From positions 186,001-250,000 of the forward strand of contig JAITGO010000010.1 in assembly GCA_031280615.1 (NCBI GenBank): DNA of 64,000 bases, written 5' to 3'. Positions 17,865 to 26,317 of this stretch are shown piece after piece; the stretch's first letter is position 1; every line of letters starts with the position of its first letter. The notes under the pieces were generated by a model. The model was not told the DNA's origin, ran no database searches, and was given only the letters and a program-made list of their open reading frames with translations. The stretch comes from Desulfobulbus sp. GTDB lineage: Bacteria; Desulfobacterota; Desulfobulbia; Desulfobulbales; Desulfobulbaceae. The position numbers and the translations under genes were made by a program.

Positions 17865-20060
17865 ATGCAGACCAAAATCATCCGCCTTTTTTTCCTGCTC
17901 AGTTGTTGCCTGCCTGGGTTGGTCTTGGCGGCGACTCCCCAAACAATCCATGTTGAATGGGGATATACCCCGCCTGGTTCGCCGGCCGTGACCGGATTCA
18001 AGCTGTATCAGGAGGGGGGGAACGATGCTGTTTGCACAACCACGAATGCCAAGGCAACCTCGATGGACTGCGCGGTGGAGTTGCCTGTGGGCACTGCCAC
18101 CGACTTCACCTTGACCGCCACCTTCAACGACGGCACTGAAAGTCCGCGCTCCGCACCCTTTCCTTTTGCAGCATCCGATAACACATTGGATACGCAAGGT
18201 CTTCCGGAAAGACAAGAGACAGCCGTCAGCAAGCAGCTCGGCTTTTTTTGGGAATACAATCAGACGGCCCCTGTCAAGGGATTCCGCATTTACCAGAACT
18301 CAAACCTGATCTGCCAAACCGACGACCCGAGCGCGCGGCAACTGACCTGCACCGCCGATCTTGTGGCCGTTCCGGCGAGTTTCACTTTGACCGCGGTGAA
18401 TGCCGACCACACCGAGACCAGTTTTTCCAACACCATCGCTTATACGGGCGACACCGGCACCGGGGAACTCAAGGCCACGATCGCCGTCAACACCGTCAAC
18501 GGCCCGGTGCCGTTGCCGGTTACCTTCGACGCCTCCGCATCAACGGGCAGAGTGACGAGCTACCTGTGGGATTTCGGCGATGGCTCCACCTCGACAACCG
18601 CGACCACTGGCCATACCTATGCCACGGCAGGCACGTACACGGCCACATTGACGGTTACCGACAGTACCGGCGCAACCGACACGGCAACCGTCGCCATCAC
18701 GGCTTCCAATCCTGTTGTGGTGCCCCCCCTTCCGACCGCTGTCATCTCGTCCTCGGTTGCATCGGGGCCCGCGCCGCTCACTGTCAGTTTCGATGGATCG
18801 GGCTCGACGGCCACCAACGCCACCCTTGCCCTTTATACCTGGGGTTTCGGGGACGGCACCGGGGGAACCGGAGTCACGGTCTCCCATACCTACGATACGG
18901 CAGGCACGTACTTTGTTATTTTGCTTGTTATCGATAGCAAGGGGCGCATCAATTGGGCTCTGACTCCTGTGACCGTCACCGTGCCTGAAACGAGCAACAA
19001 ACCGCCTCGGGCGGTGATCAACGCGACGGAAACGGTCGGTCCGGAGTCGCTCGCCGTCACCTTCGACGGAGGCGGTTCGACCGATAGCGACGGCAGGATC
19101 GTCAATTATGTGTGGGATTTTGGCGACAACAGCGAGACGGCCACCGGTCAATCGGCCACCCATGCTTACACCGTGGCAGGCTCATTCGTTGCGACCTTGC
19201 AGGTAACGGACGATCGAGGAGCGACCGACACCGCCAGTATCACCGTTGTCGTAGATGAGGAACAGTGGGCGCCAGGTATTGCAATAGAAGCCGGCGAGGT
19301 TGCGGTTGATGGCGAATGGGTGCGTGTTCCTTTGGCCACACCGTTCACCAACCCGATCGTGGTCGCCGGCCCGCCGAGTTTCAACGATACGGAACCCTGC
19401 ACGGTTCGTATCCGCAATGTCAATCCAACCGGCTTTGATATCAGGCTGACCGAATGGGACTACCTGGATGGCATCCATCCGCCGGAAACAGTCAGCTACC
19501 TGGTGATGGAGCAAGGCCACTATAATCTGCCCGATGGCACAGCCGTCGAAGTCGGCAGTTTTACGGGAGCCGCCAGGTTCAAAATAATGGCTTTCAAATC
19601 CTTTTTCGCCAAGAGTCCGGTCGTGCTCACCACTGTTGCCACAATGAATGATGCGACAACTGTAAGCAGCCGCCTCAAGTACATCTCGCCATCCAGTTTC
19701 GCGTACTCGTACCAGGAGGAAGGGAGCATCAACAATCACTTGGACGAAACCGTCCATTACATCGCTTGGGAGCCGGGTAGCGGCATGCTCGGTACGTTGC
19801 GGTATGCGGTAGGCAAGACAGTCAACTCGGTGACTAACGCTTGGTACAGTGAACACTATACGAGTGCGTTTCACCAACCTCCACTGCTTCTGGCCGAGAT
19901 GCAAACCACCAATGATGCCAGTCCCGCTGCTTTGCGGGTGCAGAACCAGACCGCGACAGGATTCCAACTCAGGGTTGAGCCGGCTGCGGGCGGCGAAATA
20001 AAACATTCCGCTGAAACCGCAGGGTACATCGTCCTTGATCAGCCATCGGCAAAGAAGTGA
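17865..20060 (+). CDS. Secreted PKD-repeat protein with C-terminal H-type-lectin-like repeats
   Basis: 731 residues from the ATG at 17865 (an in-frame ATG ten codons earlier would spoil the signal peptide). Residues 1-24 are a Sec signal ending near VLAA. Residues about 25-200 form two related Ig/Fn3-like segments, each with a W-x-Y strand and a GF-x-x-Y motif. Three PKD domains follow at about 203-285, 289-378 and 380-462, each with the xWDFGDG-type strand (one as WGFGDG) and a HTY turn. The last 260 residues comprise two related stretches beginning near 468 and 595, with a P-F-x-x-P-x-V-pattern resembling H-type lectin domains. It is probably an exported or surface glycan- or matrix-binding protein. 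No sorting signal or membrane anchor is seen. Confidence 0.75.
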   Translation: MQTKIIRLFFLLSCCLPGLVLAATPQTIHVEWGYTPPGSPAVTGFKLYQEGGNDAVCTTTNAKATSMDCAVELPVGTATDFTLTATFNDGTESPRSAPFPFAASDNTLDTQGLPERQETAVSKQLGFFWEYNQTAPVKGFRIYQNSNLICQTDDPSARQLTCTADLVAVPASFTLTAVNADHTETSFSNTIAYTGDTGTGELKATIAVNTVNGPVPLPVTFDASASTGRVTSYLWDFGDGSTSTTATTGHTYATAGTYTATLTVTDSTGATDTATVAITASNPVVVPPLPTAVISSSVASGPAPLTVSFDGSGSTATNATLALYTWGFGDGTGGTGVTVSHTYDTAGTYFVILLVIDSKGRINWALTPVTVTVPETSNKPPRAVINATETVGPESLAVTFDGGGSTDSDGRIVNYVWDFGDNSETATGQSATHAYTVAGSFVATLQVTDDRGATDTASITVVVDEEQWAPGIAIEAGEVAVDGEWVRVPLATPFTNPIVVAGPPSFNDTEPCTVRIRNVNPTGFDIRLTEWDYLDGIHPPETVSYLVMEQGHYNLPDGTAVEVGSFTGAARFKIMAFKSFFAKSPVVLTTVATMNDATTVSSRLKYISPSSFAYSYQEEGSINNHLDETVHYIAWEPGSGMLGTLRYAVGKTVNSVTNAWYSEHYTSAFHQPPLLLAEMQTTNDASPAALRVQNQTATGFQLRVEPAAGGEIKHSAETAGYIVLDQPSAKK

Positions 20061-20144
20061 AGCCGACTTTTGACGTTAGTCAACCTTGGGAAAAGTCTTG
20101 GTGTGAGTTTTTTTGAAATTTAAGATGAACGATTCACCCGCCGG

Positions 20145-21353
20145 TCACGCCCTGCTGAAAATCAGGCAGGCGTTGGTACCGCCGAAACCGTAGCTGTTGC
20201 TCATCACCGTGGCGAGGCGGGCGTCGCGGTTGGCAATGACGATGTTGTGGCCTTCCGCTTCCGGGTCCAACTCTTCGATGTTGGCCGAACCGCAAATGAA
20301 GCCGTGGTTCAGCATCAGCAGGCTGTAGATGGCCTCATGCACCCCGGCCGCGCCCAGGCTGTGGCCGGAGAGCGACTTGGTCGAGCTGATCGGCGGGTTG
20401 TCCGCGCCGAACACCTCGCGGATGGCCCGCAGTTCCACCAGGTCGCCGATGGGGGTGGAGGTGCCGTGGGCATTGATGTAGTCGACGGGGCCGGGAGCCG
20501 TCGCCAAGGCCAGGAGGATGCAGCGCACCGCGCCCTCGCCCGAGGGTTGCACCATTTCCGAACCGTCGGCCGTGGCGCCGTAGCCTACCACCTCGGCGTA
20601 GATGTTCGCCCCGCGTTTTTTGGCCCGTTCGTATTCCTCCAGCACCACCAGGCCGGCACCGTTGGCAACGACAAAGCCGTCGCGGTCGCGGTCGTAGGGG
20701 CGGGAGGCCTGCTCCGGGGTGTCGTTGAACCGGGTGGACAGGGCACCCATGGCATCGAACATGGCAGTCTGGGTCCAGTGTTCCTCGTCGGCGCCGCCGG
20801 CAAAGACTACGTCCTGCTTGCCCAGCTGAATCTGTTCCATAGCCGCGCCGATGCAGTGCGATCCGGTGGCGCAGGCCGAGGAAATCGAATAGCACAGGCC
20901 CTTGATCCGGTGGGTGCTGGTCAGGCAGGCGGAAACCGTGCTGCTCATGGTCCGGGGCACCATGAAGGGCGAAAGCCGCTTCAATCCCTTCTCTCGCATG
21001 ATGTCGGCGGTGGCCACCACATTTTCGGCCGAGGTGCCGCCGGAGCCGATGATCAAGCCGGTGCGGGGGTGGGAAACCTCGTCCTCGCCCAAACCGGCAT
21101 CGGTGATCGCCTGCTGGAGGGCGATGGAAGCATAGGCGGCGGCATTGCCCATGAAGCGCAGGTTCTTCTTGTCGATCTGTTCCTTCAGATCCACCCGGGT
21201 GAAGCCGCCGATCTGAGAGCGCAGCCCCATGTCGCGGTAGGACGGATAGGCGCGGATGCCCGAACGGCTTTCCCGCAAGGAGGCCAGGACTTCGGCGGTG
21301 GAGTCGCCCAGGGGCGAGACGATGCCCATGCCGGTGATTGCTACTCGTCGCAT
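20145..21353 (-). CDS. fabB: Beta-ketoacyl-ACP synthase I (FabB type)
   Basis: Elongating condensing enzyme of fatty acid synthesis. 402 residues from the ATG at 21353. Catalytic triad Cys161 (SSACATG), His296 (NAHGTST) and His331 (GHSLGAAG), with Lys326, match E. coli FabB C163, H298, H333 and K328 almost position for position, and the sequence opens with the family start [15 protein letters not shown]. The SDR gene ends 14 bases upstream on the same strand, so the two form a pair, condensing enzyme plus reductase. FabF-type cannot be wholly excluded, but the residue spacing favours FabB. Confidence 0.92.
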   Translation of the reverse strand: MRRVAITGMGIVSPLGDSTAEVLASLRESRSGIRAYPSYRDMGLRSQIGGFTRVDLKEQIDKKNLRFMGNAAAYASIALQQAITDAGLGEDEVSHPRTGLIIGSGGTSAENVVATADIMREKGLKRLSPFMVPRTMSSTVSACLTSTHRIKGLCYSISSACATGSHCIGAAMEQIQLGKQDVVFAGGADEEHWTQTAMFDAMGALSTRFNDTPEQASRPYDRDRDGFVVANGAGLVVLEEYERAKKRGANIYAEVVGYGATADGSEMVQPSGEGAVRCILLALATAPGPVDYINAHGTSTPIGDLVELRAIREVFGADNPPISSTKSLSGHSLGAAGVHEAIYSLLMLNHGFICGSANIEELDPEAEGHNIVIANRDARLATVMSNSYGFGGTNACLIFSRA

Positions 21354-21367
21354 GCCACTCTCCGTCT

Positions 21368-22123
21368 TCAGGGTTCCCGATGCACGGCCAACGGGCCGCA
21401 GCTCTGGCAGACCGGCATGACCTCGACCGTACAGATGTTGACATGCGGCGGCACCGTGGTCACCCAGTGGACGATCTCGGCGATATCGACCGGTCGCAGC
21501 GGCTGGGTGCCCTTGTAGACCGCATCGGCCTTGTCCTTGTCGCCATGGAAGCGGACAATGGAGAACTCGCTTTCCGAGAGCCCCGGCTCGATGTTGGTTA
21601 CCCGGATTTTGGTGTGGATCAGGTCGGTGAGCAGGTTGCGGGAAAACTGCTTGACAAAGGCCTTGGTGGCGCCGTAGACGTTGCCGCCCGGATACGGGTA
21701 AATGCCGGCGATCGAGCCCATGTTGACGATGTGGCCGCGATTGCGCGCCACCATGGCCGGCAGCAGGCAGCGGGTGAGATAGCACAGCCCCTTGATGTTG
21801 GTGTCGATCATATCCTCCCAGTCGGCGAGGCTGGCCTGGTGGGCACCTTCCAGGCCGAGCGCCAGGCCGGCGTTGTTGACCAGGACGTCGATGTCGCGGA
21901 ATCCTTCGGGCAGGTCGCGGACCATGGCCTCCACCGCGCCCAGGTCGCGGACGTCGAGGCCGACGGCGTGGATCGGAACGGCGCCGTATTGCCCGCGCAA
22001 TTCCTCAAGCCGCTCGACCCGCCGGCCGGTAACGATGAGCCGCCAGCCTTCGGCGGCAAATCGCTCGGCGCAGGCCCTACCGAAACCGGAGGTCGCTCCG
22101 GTGATACAAACGGTTTTTTGCAT
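21368..22123 (-). CDS. Short-chain dehydrogenase/reductase (YdfG-like)
   Basis: 251 residues. Rossmann cofactor motif TGATSGFG at 8-15, NNAG at 83-86, and the catalytic Ser137, Tyr150 and Lys154, at the spacing seen in E. coli YdfG (S134, Y147, K151), an NADP-dependent 3-hydroxy acid dehydrogenase. The C-terminus is somewhat extended with a CQSCG pair near residue 240. It is upstream of, and probably co-transcribed with, fabB, which suggests a link to acyl-chain reduction, but YdfG-like enzymes act on many small hydroxy acids and the substrate is open. Confidence 0.85.
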   Translation of the reverse strand: MQKTVCITGATSGFGRACAERFAAEGWRLIVTGRRVERLEELRGQYGAVPIHAVGLDVRDLGAVEAMVRDLPEGFRDIDVLVNNAGLALGLEGAHQASLADWEDMIDTNIKGLCYLTRCLLPAMVARNRGHIVNMGSIAGIYPYPGGNVYGATKAFVKQFSRNLLTDLIHTKIRVTNIEPGLSESEFSIVRFHGDKDKADAVYKGTQPLRPVDIAEIVHWVTTVPPHVNICTVEVMPVCQSCGPLAVHREP

Positions 22124-22194
22124 GATTTACTCCAATTAATGCGGTTTTCCCAAAGGCCATAGGGAACCAGGTTTGCCTGCAAAAAACAACCTCT

Positions 22195-22212
22195 TTCCAG
22201 AAAAGTCTGGAA
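22195..22212. repeat. Short perfect inverted repeat between SDR and ferritin genes
   Basis: TTCCAGA, four-base loop, TCTGGAA, located in the divergent gap between the SDR and ferritin starts. It could be an operator or a weak hairpin. No Fur-box consensus was recognised beside it. Confidence 0.3.
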
Positions 22213-22297
22213 TCCCTCATGGTTGTGTTTATAGTTGAACGCATCGTTGTCATCGGGGACATCCCGTCAAGTTCAACCGGTTTCCAAGGAGGCCACC

Positions 22298-22813
22298 ATG
22301 CTGAAAAAGAAGATGCTCAAGGCGCTGAACGATCAGATCAATGCGGAAATGTATTCCTCCTACCTGTATCTGGCCATGGAGGCCTATTTTCAGTCGATCA
22401 GCCTCAAGGGCTTTGCCGCCTGGATGCGGGTCCAAGTGCAAGAGGAAATGATGCACGGCATGAAGTTCTACGATTTCGTCAATGAGCGCGGCGGCAAGGT
22501 GACCTTGGAAGCCATTGCCAAGCCGGAAACCTCCTGGAACTCGCCGTTGGCCGTTTTCGAGGCGGTTCTCAAGCACGAAGAACATGTCACCAGCCTGATC
22601 AACGACCTGGTCGATCTGGCGATCGGCGAAAAAGACCACGCCACCAACAATTTCCTCCAATGGTTCGTTTCCGAGCAGGTGGAAGAGGAGGCCAGCGCCG
22701 GCGAGATCGTCGAGAAACTCAAACTGATCAAGGGCGACACCTCGGGCCTGTTCATGATGGACGCCGAATTGGGCAAACGGGTCTTTACCATGCCTGCGCC
22801 TGCCGCCGAGTAA
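22298..22813 (+). CDS. Ferritin (non-haem, FtnA type)
   Basis: Stores iron as a ferric mineral in a 24-subunit shell. 171 residues from the ATG at 22298, preceded by a very good AAGGAGG site; an upstream in-frame ATG is rejected. Ferroxidase ligands appear at Glu17, Glu50 and His53 (EEMMHGMKF) with Glu94 in the third helix (LKHEEHV), and the [11 protein letters not shown] block in the fourth helix contains the expected Gln. This is bacterial ferritin rather than bacterioferritin, since the haem-ligand Met context is absent. It is divergent from the SDR-fabB pair. Confidence 0.95.
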   Translation: MLKKKMLKALNDQINAEMYSSYLYLAMEAYFQSISLKGFAAWMRVQVQEEMMHGMKFYDFVNERGGKVTLEAIAKPETSWNSPLAVFEAVLKHEEHVTSLINDLVDLAIGEKDHATNNFLQWFVSEQVEEEASAGEIVEKLKLIKGDTSGLFMMDAELGKRVFTMPAPAAE

Positions 22814-22828
22814 ACCGGGGCTCTCGGC

Positions 22829-23533
22829 TTGAGCAGCCGGAAAATCAAGCACGAGGTCGCCGCGCTGCTGCAGGGCCGGGACCTTGCCGCCGTCATGGAG
22901 GCGATGCGTCGCTATCCGGCCAAGGACGCGGTCAACGCCCTGTTCGCCCTGATCTGCCGGGACGAACAACACCTGCGGTGGTATGCGGTCAGCTGCATGG
23001 GCGAGGCCGTGGCTCGGTTGGCGGAGGCGGACATGGAAGCGGCGCGGATCGTGATGCGCCGCTTTCTCTGGAGTCTCAACGACGAATCCGGCGGCATCGG
23101 CTGGGGTGCCCCGGAATCCATGGCCGAGGCCATGTGCCGCCATGCCGGCCTGGCCGGGGAATATGTTCACATGCTCATTTCCTATATGCGCGAGGACGGT
23201 TCGGAAATTTGCCAGGACGGCAACTATATCGAGCATCCCTTGCTGCAGCGCGGGCTGCTGTGGGGCGTGGCCCGGTTGAGCGGCTGCCGGACCCGGCTCC
23301 TGCTCGACAAGGGTGCCGGAGACCATATCTCCCCGTACCTGGGAGCGGAGGACGCCACCGTGCGCGGGCTTGCCGCCCTGGCGGCCGGCCTTCTCCGGTT
23401 GACCGCCACTGGGCCGATATTGCAGGCAATGGCGCATGACCCGGCGCCCCTGACCCTGTACCGGGACGGCCGGTTCGATGCGACCACGGTCGGCGGCCTA
23501 GCCCGATCCGCCCTGGAGTCGATGCATCGATGA
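22829..23533 (+). CDS. HEAT-like repeat protein, DVU0298-like
   Basis: 234 residues starting at a TTG (22829); no better ATG lies near, and the start follows ferritin by 15 bases. The sequence is alpha-helical with HEAT-like repeats (for example DAVNALFALICRDE, LRWYAVSCMGE) and a conserved central block GGIGWGAPESMAEAM followed by SEICQDGNYIEHPLLQRG. This pattern matches a conserved protein of sulfate reducers and relatives typified by DVU0298, of unknown function. The 3' end overlaps the next gene by four bases (ATGA), so the two are translationally coupled. Confidence 0.75.
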   Translation: MSSRKIKHEVAALLQGRDLAAVMEAMRRYPAKDAVNALFALICRDEQHLRWYAVSCMGEAVARLAEADMEAARIVMRRFLWSLNDESGGIGWGAPESMAEAMCRHAGLAGEYVHMLISYMREDGSEICQDGNYIEHPLLQRGLLWGVARLSGCRTRLLLDKGAGDHISPYLGAEDATVRGLAALAAGLLRLTATGPILQAMAHDPAPLTLYRDGRFDATTVGGLARSALESMHR

Positions 23534-24798
23534 CCGCACCTCCCCTTTTTCCCGCTGTCGCCTGCGTGCAGTTCGCCATCGCCCTCGGGGCGGTGGAGCG
23601 CAACCTCAAAGAAGCGGAGCGGCTGATCGATCGATTCAAGCCCACACCCGGCACCTTGCTGGTGCTGCCCGAGATGTGGGCCACCGGCTTCGACTACGAG
23701 CGGACAACGGAGCTGGGACAACGGGCCCCGGAGATCCTGGCCGCCATGCAGCGGATCGCCTCCCGCTACGGCGTCTATGTGGCCGGCACCCTGACCGATC
23801 CGGCCGACGACGGTGGCTTGCCGGCCAACACCTTGGCCGTGGTCGGACCGCAGGGAGTGATCGGCCGCACGGCCAAGCAGCACCTGTTCGCCCACTGGCA
23901 GGAGGACCGCTACTACCGGGGCGGTGAGGCCGCCCCCCCGATCCGGACCCCGCACGGTCCGCTGGCCGGGTTGGTCTGCTACGACCTCCGCTTTCCCGAG
24001 GTGGCCAGGCGGCTGGTCTTTGCCGGCGGCCGGCTGCTGGCGGTATCGGCCGAATGGCCGCTGAGCCGGGTCGATCACTGGCAGACCCTGGTGCGTGCCC
24101 GGGCTATCGAGAACCAGGTTTTCGTGGCCGCTGCCAACGGCTGCGGCCGGACCGGCGTCATGGAGATGGCCGGCCATTCGATGATCGTGGCGCCCGACGG
24201 CACGGTGATGCAGGCGGCCGGCACCGTGCCCATGGTGATCGGCTGTCCGCTCGACAACAACCTGATCGACGAACAGCGCCGCCGTTTCTATGCGGCCGGC
24301 GACCAATCGTGGAGCGCACCCGATTGCGGAAAAATCCGTTCACTCGAGGCCTTGCGCGCCGATCTGGCCCTTGTCCGCCACCAGGGCAGCCGCGTCGCCT
24401 TTACCAACGGCTGTTTCGATATCCTCCATGCCGGCCATGTCAGCTATCTGGAAGCGGCGCGGCGCACCGCCGACTGCCTGGTGGTGGGGTTGAACACCGA
24501 CGATTCGGTGCGCGGGCTGAAGGGACCGGGCCGGCCGATGAACACCGAGGCCGACCGGGCACGGGTGCTGGCGGCCTTGGGTTGCGTGGATTTTGTCGTG
24601 CTCTTTGCCGAGGCCACCCCGATGCGACTGATCACCGCCCTGATGCCCGACGTCCTGGTCAAGGGAGCGGATTACCGCGAGGAACAGATCGTCGGTGCGC
24701 CGGAGGTCAAGGCCGCCGGTGGCCGGGTGGTGCGGATCGCTTTCGAGCATGATCGCTCGACCACCGGCCTGATCGACCGAATCAGAACGTCCTCGTGA
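23530..24798 (+). CDS. Fusion: nitrilase-family amidase + RfaE2 heptose-1-phosphate adenylyltransferase
   Basis: 422 residues with two complete enzyme domains. Residues 1-260 form a carbon-nitrogen hydrolase with the triad Glu48 (LPEMW), Lys116 (AKQHLF) and Cys150 (LVCYDLRFPE), similar to omega-amidase-like family members. Residues about 268-420 are an RfaE2/HldE C-terminal nucleotidyltransferase, with FTNGCFDILHAGHVSYLEAAR (H300 and H303 of HxGH) and VKGADY near 378, which makes ADP-glycero-manno-heptose for lipopolysaccharide. There is no frameshift or stop between them. The start overlaps the DVU0298-like gene by four bases. Why an amidase is joined to a heptose enzyme is unknown. Confidence 0.88.
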   Translation: MTAPPLFPAVACVQFAIALGAVERNLKEAERLIDRFKPTPGTLLVLPEMWATGFDYERTTELGQRAPEILAAMQRIASRYGVYVAGTLTDPADDGGLPANTLAVVGPQGVIGRTAKQHLFAHWQEDRYYRGGEAAPPIRTPHGPLAGLVCYDLRFPEVARRLVFAGGRLLAVSAEWPLSRVDHWQTLVRARAIENQVFVAAANGCGRTGVMEMAGHSMIVAPDGTVMQAAGTVPMVIGCPLDNNLIDEQRRRFYAAGDQSWSAPDCGKIRSLEALRADLALVRHQGSRVAFTNGCFDILHAGHVSYLEAARRTADCLVVGLNTDDSVRGLKGPGRPMNTEADRARVLAALGCVDFVVLFAEATPMRLITALMPDVLVKGADYREEQIVGAPEVKAAGGRVVRIAFEHDRSTTGLIDRIRTSS

Positions 24799-24842
24799 TT
24801 CACTTGTAACTCCACCCAGAAATGCAGCCAGGAGGGTTAGCC

Positions 24843-25034
24843 ATGACAACGGTTCGTATTCAAGGAATGAAGTGCCAGCATTGCGCGGCCACGGCCAAAA
24901 AGACCCTGGAAGACCTGGGCGCCACCGGGGTCGTCATCGACCTGGACAAGGGCGAAGCCCGGTTCGAGGGGGCGCTCGATGGCGCGGCGGTGCGGCAGGC
25001 CATTGCCGCCAAGGGCTTTGCCGTGGCCGAATAG
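24843..25034 (+). CDS. Small heavy-metal-associated (HMA) domain protein, CopZ-like
   Basis: 63 residues from the ATG at 24843, with GGAGG seven bases upstream. The HMA fold is shown by MKCQHCA (metal-binding Cys pair at 10 and 13) and typical beta-alpha-beta spacing. Such proteins carry copper(I) or similar soft metals to a P-type ATPase, but no such ATPase gene is next to it. It lies 44 bases after the fusion gene and ahead of a hairpin terminator, so it is likely the end of that transcription unit. Mercuric or other metal specificity cannot be decided. Confidence 0.85.
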   Translation: MTTVRIQGMKCQHCAATAKKTLEDLGATGVVIDLDKGEARFEGALDGAAVRQAIAAKGFAVAE

Positions 25035-25126
25035 CCGTTCCCGGCCCGTAAGCTGCCGCTGCCGGCCGAATGCCGGTTTCGGATGGACGGCGGACCGGCA
25101 TTCATTGGCAGAAGATGTCGAATTCC

Positions 25127-25159
25127 AGCGGTCCTCTCGGTGAGCGGACCGCTTTTCTT
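25127..25159 (+). terminator. Probable Rho-independent terminator before RND genes
   Basis: Eight-pair stem (AGCGGTCC / GGACCGCT, arms 25127-25134 and 25146-25153) followed by TTTTCTT, located 17 bases ahead of the adaptor start. It would isolate the RND operon from the upstream unit, or serve as an attenuator of the RND operon. Confidence 0.6.
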
Positions 25160-25175
25160 GCGTGGAGATACAGAG

Positions 25176-26315
25176 ATGAAGATCAAGCCCCTGCTGCTCG
25201 GCATCGGAGGCATCGTAGTGGTGGTCGGCCTGCTGGCCGGCGCCAAGGCCTTGCAGATCGGCACCCTCATCAAACAGGGCGAGGAGACTAAGATTCCGCC
25301 CGAAGTGGTGGCCATCAGCCGGGTCCAGCAACAGACTTGGGAGTCGCTGGTGACCGCGGTCGGTTCGCTTGAAGCGGTCCAGGGCGTGACCGTTGCCGCC
25401 GAACTGACCGGCAAGGTGGTGGCCATCGCCTTTGAACCGGGGGCCCAGGCCAAGGCGGGCGACCTGCTGGTCCAGCAGGACATCGCCCAGGAAACCGCCC
25501 AACTGCGGGCGGCGGAGGCGGCCGCGGCCCTGGCGCGGGTGACCTTTGAGCGGGCGAAAAAGATGTTGGAAACCAAGGTGGTGGCCGAGGCCAACTACGA
25601 CAATGCCGAGGCCCAGCTCAAGCAGAGCCTGGCCCAGGCCGACACCATCCGGGCGATCATCGCCAAGAAAACCATCCGTGCTCCCTTCGGCGGGCGGCTG
25701 GGCATCCGCCAGGTGCATATCGGCCAGATCATCAAGGAAGGCACGCCGATTGTCTCCCTGCAGGCGCTCGATCCGATCTTCGTCAATTTTCTGGTTCCCC
25801 AGCAGCAGTTGGACCAGGTACGGCCGGGCTACCCGGTACGGATCGCTTCCGATGGACTGCCGGCGGGCCAGGTGGTCACCGGCGCGATTACCGCGGTCAA
25901 TCCCGAGGTCGACACCGCCAGCCGCAACCTCCGGGTTCAGGCCACGGTGGCCAATCAGGGCGAATTGCTGCGGCCCGGCATGTTTGTCAATGTCGCGGTG
26001 GTGCAGCCGCAGTCCAGCTCGGTCTTGGCGATCCCGGCCACGGCCGTGCTGTACGCCCCGTACTCGGACTCGGTGTTCATTGTCGAGCAGGCCAAGGCCG
26101 GGGAGGGCGGTCCGGCCGACGGTCAGGTGGTGCGGCAGCAGTTCGTCCGCCTGGGCGAGAAGCGAGGCGATTTCGTGGCCATCGCTTCGGGACTGGCGCC
26201 GGAGCAGACCGTGGTCGCCACCGGGGTGTTCAAGCTGCGCAACGGCCAGGCCGTGGCCGTCGACAACAGCCTGTTGCCGGAATTCGAGTTGGCGCCGCAA
26301 CCCAAGGACGATTGA
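25176..26315 (+). CDS. RND efflux periplasmic adaptor (membrane-fusion protein)
   Basis: 379 residues from the ATG at 25176; an extension to 25083 lacks signal-peptide character. Residues 1-25 form a single N-terminal membrane anchor or uncleaved signal. The biotinyl-lipoyl-like half-motifs flank a coiled coil (about 100-150: ETAQLRAAEAAAALARVTFERAKK), with a beta-barrel RIRAPFGGRLGIR-type region following. It bridges the inner-membrane pump to an outer-membrane channel. Its stop is two bases before the pump start. The outer-membrane partner is not in the window, as is common when TolC is shared. Confidence 0.92.
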   Translation: MKIKPLLLGIGGIVVVVGLLAGAKALQIGTLIKQGEETKIPPEVVAISRVQQQTWESLVTAVGSLEAVQGVTVAAELTGKVVAIAFEPGAQAKAGDLLVQQDIAQETAQLRAAEAAAALARVTFERAKKMLETKVVAEANYDNAEAQLKQSLAQADTIRAIIAKKTIRAPFGGRLGIRQVHIGQIIKEGTPIVSLQALDPIFVNFLVPQQQLDQVRPGYPVRIASDGLPAGQVVTGAITAVNPEVDTASRNLRVQATVANQGELLRPGMFVNVAVVQPQSSSVLAIPATAVLYAPYSDSVFIVEQAKAGEGGPADGQVVRQQFVRLGEKRGDFVAIASGLAPEQTVVATGVFKLRNGQAVAVDNSLLPEFELAPQPKDD

Positions 26316-26317
26316 AC

